Of a stretch of DNA of 64,000 nt, positions 62,346-64,000 are shown one piece after another. Source of the DNA: Ptychodera flava (taxonomy: Eukaryota > Hemichordata > Enteropneusta > Ptychoderidae); contig NC_091928.1 in NCBI RefSeq assembly GCF_041260155.1, positions 31,832,888 through 31,896,887 of the forward strand. The letters run 5' to 3'. Each line of letters opens with the position of its first letter. The stretch's first letter is position 1. The notes beneath the pieces were generated by a model. It was not told the origin of the DNA. It searched no databases and saw only the letters and a program-made list of their open reading frames with translations. Made by a program: the position numbers and the translations under genes.

Positions 62346-62787
62346 CTTAAACACTGGCATATTGTAATGACTAAATGGCATACATAATATTACTTCCATA
62401 TAATTAAGCAATACCACATGCATCATACTGGATACTTCAGAAAGAGGAGAGTATGCCCCCCTTGCCATGATGTACTGGTAAGAATTAAGGTGGGGAGGGG
62501 GGTTTAAAATATATATCTTTTACAAAAATTCTTTGTTTCACTGCAACCTGTTTCAGTTTTTTTCAGATAAAATACAGCAAGTGAACTGATCTACTCAGCA
62601 TTGGAATTAGCATATGAGAAAGGTTTTGCGATGATATCTACATCCCAATTACAATTAGACCTAATTATGTTCACATCACGACATGCTACTTAAAGAAGAA
62701 AGGGCCTATGTATGTCATTAAGAGAGATAAAATCAAGGACTGTGCCAAATTATTATTTGGTCAAGACTTTAAAAATGTACTTACAGG

Positions 62788-63439
62788 GTCAGTAATGCTG
62801 ACTTTTGATGATTTTTTTATTTCCTTTATATGTCAATGGCAAGTTCTTATTCCCACACCCACTATTTAGCTTGTCAGCATAGCATCTATATCAGTGTTCC
62901 CTCTAAGGTTTTGAGAGGGTGCACAACTGGAGATACGCGTGATTGCCTCACAGCTGGGTCCGTTCATGTATATGCTAATTTATTGAGGTACGTCACAACG
63001 TACAATGAACGTTGGTGGCAACTGCGCCGCCAACGGGCGCTAAACTCGAAACGCGGAAGTAGAATCTGTGCTGAGATCGCATATTTCGCCCTGAGTGTAG
63101 TTATCGTTTCTAAAACTAATACCGATTGAAATGACTGACACTAAAGTTGCGCAAAATATGAAATTTCACTGCGAGAGCAGTCAGAGACACTGCGCAATTA
63201 GCGCGCAAATAAGCCATAGATTCTATATGTGTAAAATGCACTGTTATTGTTTTCATTTGAATTCTAGTCCAGACCAGAATACACTTGTCAACAAAAGCAA
63301 TGTTGTCCACACAAGCACAGGCTAGGTTTACACACTGAATACTGCGTATATCAACATGCTTTTGGGAGTAGAGCGAAAATTATGGTTGATATTAAAACAT
63401 AAAAATGGTGGAAAATCATCAAAATTTAGCATTACTGGC
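62788..63439. mobile_element. Foldback MITE family, copy D with an inner insertion
   Basis: Ends GTCAGTAATGCTGACTTTTG and, reversed, GCCAGTAATGCTAAATTTTG are near-identical inverted repeats; right-half words match copies A-C. The centre is interrupted by about 340 bp (62892-63235). Confidence 0.75.
62892..63235. mobile_element. Possible hAT-type fragment inserted in foldback MITE copy D
   Basis: Starts CAGTGTTCCCTCTAAGG, a terminus seen in animal hAT elements. The interior has more CG dinucleotides than its surroundings. No inverse terminus is visible at the right side, so it is truncated or the assignment is wrong. Confidence 0.4.
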
Positions 63440-64000
63440 TTTTTAATACATTGCAACCTGGCTGCCAATAGGCACTAGTGTATATGTGATCAGGAAGTAA
63501 ATATGAATTGGTGGAAGTTGTCCAATTGCAGGACAAAGAGCCCTGTTCAGCGTTTGACAGGCAAGGCACGGATTGCAATATTGGAGTAATAATGCCACAT
63601 TGCCACTGTATGGATGGAACACTGAGTCTCCTCCAGTCAAATATGCCGTATTTTCTCATGAAATTCTGTTTATAGTTCTGTAATCATTTAAATCACGTCA
63701 CAGCCTGACAAAACGATGAAAATCTACACTTGGTATGGGGTTCCTACATGTCATGGAATTATTCTAGTTAGTTCTGCCTTGTTGTGTGTGTACAATGTGG
63801 AATGACCAATCCTAACTTCTCATAAATCATAGACCCTTGAGAAAAACTCAACATTACATTAGCATGGCAAAAGTTACTGTTGACCCCGACACTACAGATA
63901 TGTGGAAACACTGAATAGGTGAAAATATTTGTGGCAGTCATTAAACATATAGAGTGCTAAGGACACGGATGTTTACCATTGTGCAATACTTTTGGTACTG
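63440..64000. other. No feature recognised to the right edge
   Basis: AT-rich, no coding exon or delimited repeat seen; presumably still myotrophin intron or upstream sequence. Confidence 0.4.

Overview
The window is animal nuclear DNA: multi-exon genes with GT-AG introns, AT-rich introns and intergenic DNA crowded with small inverted-repeat transposons and microsatellites. Gene content (cytosolic cysteinyl-tRNA synthetase, myotrophin, a C6orf89/BRAP homologue, an adiponutrin-family PNPLA lipase, a SOHLH-like bHLH factor, a class A GPCR) plus compact kilobase-scale introns fit a marine invertebrate, perhaps a basal deuterostome such as a hemichordate or amphioxus. The species cannot be fixed from the sequence. 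No virus-derived element was recognised.

Layout. 1-3.8 kb: no recognisable gene. 3.8-5.4 kb: decayed piggyBac transposase (minus). 8.5-11.9 kb: first two coding exons of a PNPLA lipase (minus); later exons are probably left of the window. Its upstream side (11.95-12.27 kb) has a cluster of E-boxes. 12.3-14.7 kb: a mobile-element nest with a near-perfect 259-bp-arm palindrome, a minisatellite-bearing element, a hairpin element and a Harbinger-type MITE. 16.2 kb: an orphan exon-like ORF. 18.3-19.4 kb: an intronless class A GPCR broken by two frame changes (minus), with a copied scrap beside it. 21.5-35.3 kb: complete 16-exon CARS1 (plus), including one GC-AG intron. 36.8-37.3 kb: second minisatellite element. 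39.4-43.1 kb: five-exon bHLH gene (plus). 44.7-52.8 kb: six-exon C6orf89/BRAP homologue (plus), whose first intron holds 146-bp satellite arrays and a transposon with long terminal inverted repeats. 53-59 kb: MITEs and CA repeats. 59.0-60.6 kb: last three exons of myotrophin (minus); its first exon is probably beyond 64 kb.

The genes do not form a pathway; they are independent housekeeping or cell-type genes. CARS1 charges tRNA-Cys, the PNPLA protein should act on lipid droplets, myotrophin binds capping protein, and the bHLH protein is a likely germline regulator. Exon boundaries were fixed by reading splice signals, keeping phase and comparing with remembered family sequences; no alignment was run. 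The least explained signals are the repeat families: the long palindrome, the minisatellite-carrying element with one copy at each of two loci, the 146-bp arrays with a shared head, and a foldback MITE family with four copies, all in CARS1 or around the myotrophin exons.
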